NCBI RefSeq assembly: GCF_003473485.1
Contig: NC_053048.1
Span: 48,109,755-48,173,754, forward strand
Length of the DNA stretch: 64,000 nt
DNA from: Medicago truncatula
Taxonomy: Eukaryota > Streptophyta > Magnoliopsida > Fabales > Fabaceae
Direction: 5' to 3'
Positions 60,033 to 64,000 of this stretch are shown in pieces (position 1 is the stretch's first letter; each line of letters starts with the position of its first letter). The translations under genes and the position numbers were made by a program. The notes under the pieces are model-generated. The model had not been told where the DNA came from. It did not search any database and saw only the letters and a program-made list of their open reading frames with translations.

Positions 60033-60815
60033 TGTGCCATTAAATTTGGGAAAGACTAGTTTTTTTCCATCATGGGAAAGTAAGTTTTAACCATTAGATC
60101 TAATGAAGAATACACTCTTATCATATCATACTCCTTCAACACTCAATTTTTCTCCCTCCCTCCCTCTTCAACCACACAAACATCAACCAAATTTCTCACT
60201 TTCTCTCTCTACGTCCTTCTCCTCTCCTCTCTCGGAACAGTACCATCATAACCACCACCACCACCATGTTTAACACCTAGATCTCCCTCACTTTCTCTAT
60301 ATTTTGTGATGATTTTGGATTTTTTTTTTAAATTTCTTATTTTTCATTCCTAATTTTCTGGATTTATAATTAATTTTGAGATGAAAATAATAATGGAAAG
60401 ATGAACAATCATATGCTCTGAATTTTTTGGTATAAGGGAGTTGATTTTCTGTTATGTACAGATTAGTTGCTGATAGAAAAACTGGAAAACCAAAAGGTCA
60501 TGGATTTTGTGAGTATAAGGATGAAGAATTGAAGAAAAGATTATTCTTTTGATATTGATAGAGAAAACACATTGTATAAGTGTTGAATTAAAGAAGAGAT
60601 CGAGGTGTGAGATGTGTTACGGTTCAAAACTTCAAATACCGTTACAGTAAAAAAGGCACAAAGGTAGGGGAGAAGGATGGTGGTGGAAGATGATGAAGAA
60701 AAAAATAGTGTGTTGAAAGACCATGATAAAATTGTGTTCCCTATTTAATCAAATGGTTAAAAACTAACTTTCCCATGGTGGGAAAAAATAAGCCTTTCCC
60801 AAATTAAATGGCACC
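60033..60815. mobile_element. Long-TIR non-autonomous DNA element, copy 2 (MULE-type)
   Basis: The left end TGTGCCATTAAATTTGGGAA and right end TTCCCAAATTAAATGGCACC match the element at 30466-31367, including CCATCATGGGAAAG, TCTAATG and TCATACTCCTTC words and their inverted partners. TTGAGAGAA (60024-60032) and TTAAGAGAA (60816-60824) flank it, a 9-base duplication with one difference. This places the family with Mutator-like elements. No transposase is present. It sits between the second and third NCR genes. Confidence 0.8.
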
Positions 60816-60829
60816 TTAAGAGAAATCAC

Positions 60830-61540
60830 AATCTAACCAAAGATTATATGTCAACCATTCTGACAGACCAAAGTAATAGCTAGCATCAGGGTTTTTATTT
60901 TTTTTTATTTTTTGGTTACAGCATTAGGGCTTCTAACTCAGCTTGAAAAAACTCAGCTTGTATTTTTATTGTCAAAAAAAAAAAACTCAGCTTGAAAAAA
61001 AGTTAGTGTGGGGTGCCAAATTATAAAACCATCTACCTCTGGAGCTCTCCCTCTCATATTTACAATTATTTTATATTTTGGCTGAGGGCATCAGTTAACG
61101 GATTTTATTTTTTAAAATAGCCTATTTTCGAAGAAAAAAAAATACAACACTACTATACACTGAAGATAAAAACACCAAAATACCCTACTTTCAAATACCC
61201 ATAAATGGTGGCATTTTTATTATGATGATATTTAAAAAGCATTAATAATCCTACTTCACATGGGTCTTTGTTTTTTTCATAGAAAATTTTATTAAATTAA
61301 TTAACATAGTACCACCAAGTAGAAGTGGTAAAGTACAAATTGAAAAATCATATAAGATATATGTCTTCATTATATCTTTTTTTGACAAAATGTCTTCATT
61401 ATATCTTAAATAACTTATTTTTTAAATAATTAGATAAAAATTTACAACTTCTATTATTTTAATTGATAGAAGCAAAAATATGGAAATGTTAGTGTACATC
61501 TGGACGCTGGTATATATATAATAAAATTTTAGTAAAAATA
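60830..61540. other. Intergenic, duplicated flank, no gene seen
   Basis: 61395-61520 is related to 58325-58440 upstream of the second NCR gene (AATAACTTATTTTTTAAA, ACAACTTCTATTAT, GGAAATGTTAGTGT, GACGCT). CTCAGCTTG repeats lie near 60940-61000. No ORF is supported. Confidence 0.4.
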
Positions 61541-61604
61541 TGACCTTTTATGATCATCAATCATTTTTTGGGATAACTTCATTAGGTTAGATGATTAATT
61601 GAGT

Positions 61605-61745
61605 GAGCTAAAAAGATTAATACAATGCATTGATATACCTAAGAGACAATTAACGCTAATTTATATTTTATGAATGGCTTTTTGAAATTCTAAGTACTAA
61701 AAACTACTAAATTAAAGTTAAAATGCATGGTTTTCACTTATAAAG
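61605..61745 (+). promoter_or_regulatory. Promoter of the third NCR gene
   Basis: TATAAAG at 61739-61745, about 45 bases before the ATG. AAAAAGATTA (AAAGAT) near 61610 and CTAAGAGACAA (CTCTT complement) near 61640, in the same order and spacing as upstream of the first NCR gene. Confidence 0.55.
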
Positions 61746-61790
61746 TGATTAATCAATTTTGTATCTATTATATCAAATGCGAAAAAAAAT

Positions 61791-62093
61791 ATGGCTGAAA
61801 TTTTCAAATTCTTTTATGCTTTGATCATCTTCATTTCTCTAATTCTTTCGGTAGCCAACGCAGGTAAGTCCTTGTTCTCAGACATTTCAAACTTTCATAT
61901 TTATCATATTATTATTATACACAATCACTCGTTCCTTTTAGTAACATTCTTTTATTTTTATTTTAATTCAGATCCTATGTACTGCTTTAATGACGATGAT
62001 TGTCGAGAGCTGAAATGTAGCCATCCTCGTGTTCGGAAGTGTCGTATGTTTTTGTGTCGCTGCGAGGAAGTCGACAAGGAAGATGAAAAATGA
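61791..62093 (+). CDS. NCR peptide, acidic tail, 64 aa
   Basis: Exons 61791-61863 and 61972-62093 (195 nt). The intron is 108 bases, a multiple of three without a stop, so the unspliced frame is open and would give a false 100-residue protein; the donor G|GTAAGT, the acceptor TTCAG and the two sister genes show that it is spliced. The signal peptide is MAEIFKFFYALIIFISLILS-type, about 24 residues. The mature part has six Cys, C-x5-C-x4-C-x7-C-x4-C-x-C, with NDDDC and the tail EEVDKEDEK. Net charge is about -2. It is the closest relative of the gene at 58732, with which it shares most of exon 2 (CSHPRV, KCRMFLC). Confidence 0.92.
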   Translation: MAEIFKFFYALIIFISLILSVANAGKSLFSDISNFHIYHIIIIHNHSFLLVTFFYFYFNSDPMYCFNDDDCRELKCSHPRVRKCRMFLCRCEEVDKEDEK

Positions 62094-62099
62094 TTATTT

Positions 62100-62865
62100 T
62101 TTTTCCAAGTGTATACTTTTTTGTATGACAAGATCTTGGTACTTAAAAGAATAAATATTAGTATGTGCTTATTGAATTTTCGGAAAGAGAAAAATCTAAA
62201 CTATTCATTTTATAGGTAAATGGTAGAAATTAATTTTTTATACTAATATTTTTCTCTTTTATTTACTAGAGTTTGAACATTAATCCTTTAACTGTAATCT
62301 TCCCCCCCACTACAGCTCGACCGTATTATTTTCTGATTTAGTGTAACTGAAAAAGTTTTTATCAAAAAGGTTTCAAATCATATTCTCCACATCATCTCTC
62401 CTCTTTAATCCTAAAGGTAGGAAAATCAAAGATGGGGGATACATTTTCAAGCAAAGTGTAGCTCCTTACCTTGTGCCTAAACCATAGCATTTATCTCAAT
62501 TACAACACATTGGTAATTCACAGCAAAATATAAGTTTACTTATCATGCTTGTCAAAAAGAAAATAAAGATTCTGATCATGATTAAAACTTTCAATACAAA
62601 ACAAATACTAAACACTAATCTACACATGCCCATTGAGCTGGTCTCAATCTAGTTACGTAATTAAAATAGGTACCATTTAGAACTACATTGCCATTGCCAT
62701 AATCAACATACGATGTAATCTTTTTATATTTCTTTTACAAATCAGAATGAAGAGATTGGTAGTTAAAGAAGTATATTTCTCATTCTTGAGTTGGATTGAA
62801 ATAATTTCCCAGTATATATCAAGTTTTTTTTAATACGCAGATATTAATAAATTACTCCATAGTTT
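62100..62865. other. Intergenic, no gene seen
   Basis: The first about 130 bases are the 3' flank shared with the second NCR gene (AGAATAAATATTAGTATGT, GAAAGAGAAAAATCT). Beyond that there is ordinary AT-rich DNA. Confidence 0.35.
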
Positions 62866-62870
62866 GTTAA

Positions 62871-62958
62871 GGGAGGGGGAAATGTAAGTGGCGGGATTTG
62901 AACCCTAAACCTCCAACATATAACGGTTTAGGTGTCTCAACCCAAACCACTATACTAC
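62871..62958 (-). mobile_element. tRNA-derived SINE-like element
   Basis: On the minus strand TAGTATAGTGGTTTGGG (A box, near 62955) is followed about 48 bases later by GGGTTCAAATCCCGCC (B box, near 62892-62907), then CACTTACATTTCCCCCTCCC. Both boxes are well preserved and of tRNA type. No acceptor-stem partner of a true tRNA was seen, so it is a SINE rather than a tRNA gene. Confidence 0.6.
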
Positions 62959-62994
62959 TATTTTAGTAACCCCTGTATATATTAAGTTAAGAGA

Positions 62995-63178
62995 AATGAT
63001 ATTTATACAATTATTTTGTGACAACTTTTGGATAACCCTCTCTTGTCCTGACATTATGTTCTTACTGTCTTTCTCTCTCTCTCTTCCTTTTTCTCTCACT
63101 ATTGTTTTTGACCAATAAGAGTAGAGAAAAATAAGGTTGTCACAAAAATTTTCATCAAATGGTTGTAAAAATATCATC
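62995..63178. mobile_element. MITE family A, copy 3 (best preserved)
   Basis: The left end AATGATATTTATACAATTATT and the reverse complement of the right end, TGATATTTTTACAACCATTT, form the terminal inverted repeat. Inner TTTTGTGACAACTTTTG pairs with GGTTGTCACAAAAATTTT. The CTCTCTCTCTTCC and CCAATAAGAGTAGAG core is shared with copies 1 and 2. Confidence 0.7.
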
Positions 63179-63179
63179 A

Positions 63180-63690
63180 CTCTTAAGTTAATGTGAGGGG
63201 TATTGCACAAACACAGTTACTCCTTGGGGCAAACCATACCTCAGTAATGAATAGTTAAAAAAAAAATGGTAAGCGGTTCATACATTAAATGGCATACTAG
63301 AGAGCTAGTATATTTTCAATCAACATCAAAATCAGGTAAATAGTAGCCATAAACCTGATAGTGCAAATAATGCATGCTAACTTGAAAGGTTTAACTGGAA
63401 GGTTTTCAGTAAAAATTATGTATATATTTGTAAACTGCTGTAAATTGAGATAGTAATCATCAACCAATAATAATCAAGCTCCCTGAGGAGAAAAAAGTGT
63501 TGTGAATATTGAAGCTTCAGCCACTGGTTTGTTCCATTGCTCTTCCTTTTATAATGATAGCAGCACCTTTGATTGTCTTCCTTGTCCATTGTTAGCTCAA
63601 TGCATCTTATATTTGTTGATAATATGATAATGATATTGATCTCTGTCCATAAAAGATTTAGAAATGGACCATGGCATGCAGATATCAATC
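63180..63690. other. 3' flank of the right-edge gene, nothing else seen
   Basis: No supported ORF; the minus ORF at 63416-63688 covers what would be the 3'UTR of the partial gene at 63694. Probably 3'UTR in its right half. Confidence 0.3.
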
Positions 63691-63693
63691 ATA

Positions 63694-63909
63694 CTACTTC
63701 ATCTCCACAAAAGCACCAGAAGTAAACTTCTTTTGTAATGCTTCTATGGCCGATTCAAGGCGTGCAGGGTCCTGTAACAACACCATAACGGCTTAGTAGA
63801 GAAATTTACGTTACTTTATTTTCAAAACAGACTAGATTGTGGAAGTTTTGCTATACCTTTCCTTTGAAACTTATTATGACAGATCCATATCTTGCTTTGC
63901 GGTAACATC
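63694..63909 (-). CDS. Partial gene, last two coding exons, product not recognised
   Basis: Minus strand exons 63909-63857 and 63771-63694 (stop TAG at 63696-63694), with acceptor TTTAG, donor AAG|GTATAG and acceptor TTACAG. They encode CYRKARYGSVIISFKGK followed by DPARLESAIEALQKKFTSGAF and VEMK-stop. The reading frame is open through both exons and the joins are phase-consistent. The helix DPARLESAIEALQKKF is regular and amphipathic. More 5' exons must lie beyond the window. I do not recognise the family and give no function. Confidence 0.65.
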
Positions 63910-64000
63910 CTAAATGTTGCAAAGAAAAAACATTAAAACAAATGATGGATAATGAGTTATATATTAGTAAAACCATCGCAACAATTCATAAACTTCATAC

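Noticed and set aside
62871..62958. tRNA gene
   Set aside because: A and B boxes are good, but no acceptor stem closes and no anticodon arm could be folded; a SINE fits better.

Overview
The window looks like a nuclear segment of a galegoid (IRLC) legume, most probably Medicago truncatula or a close relative. The reasons are AT-rich plant-type sequence, spliced genes with GT-AG introns, three nodule cysteine-rich (NCR) peptide genes, a mannan synthase of the fenugreek ManS type, and a fold-back that resembles the Medicago miR2592 family. The NCR and ManS assignments rest on reading the proteins; the species call is inference.

Layout. 267-3388 (minus) holds a nine-exon CSLA/ManS gene of 529 codons. 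3.5-10 kb is gene-poor and carries a dead Ty1/copia reverse transcriptase. 10110-16086 (minus) is a ten-exon ABCB1-type auxin exporter of 1338 residues with repeat insertions in two introns. 16.3-43.3 kb has no convincing intact gene. It is a repeat district with a SINE, three copies of one MITE family, a MULE-type MITE with a 9-bp target duplication, two copies of a long-TIR element (the second near 60 kb), LINE RNase H remains, and a CACTA element nested inside a hAT element with both target duplications intact. 43329-44865 (minus) is an R2R3-MYB of the RAX/MYB36 kind. 48731-49903 (plus) is S-adenosylmethionine synthetase with a long 5'UTR intron. 50430-51818 (minus) is thioredoxin-like 3-3. 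52-55.5 kb holds LINE debris, a short PB1-like open reading frame directly followed by two tandem long fold-backs, and a block of palindromes. 57.2-62.1 kb is a three-gene NCR cluster made by local duplication. The right edge cuts a minus-strand gene of which only the last two exons are seen.

The genes do not form a pathway. The housekeeping and developmental genes (ManS, ABCB1, MYB, SAMS, TRXL3-3) are unlinked in function. The NCR cluster is the accessory part: secreted peptides expected to act on rhizobia inside nodule cells. The most unusual signals are the tandem miR2592-like fold-backs placed at the 3' end of a small transposon-type gene, the nested hAT/CACTA pair, and the charge contrast inside the NCR cluster.
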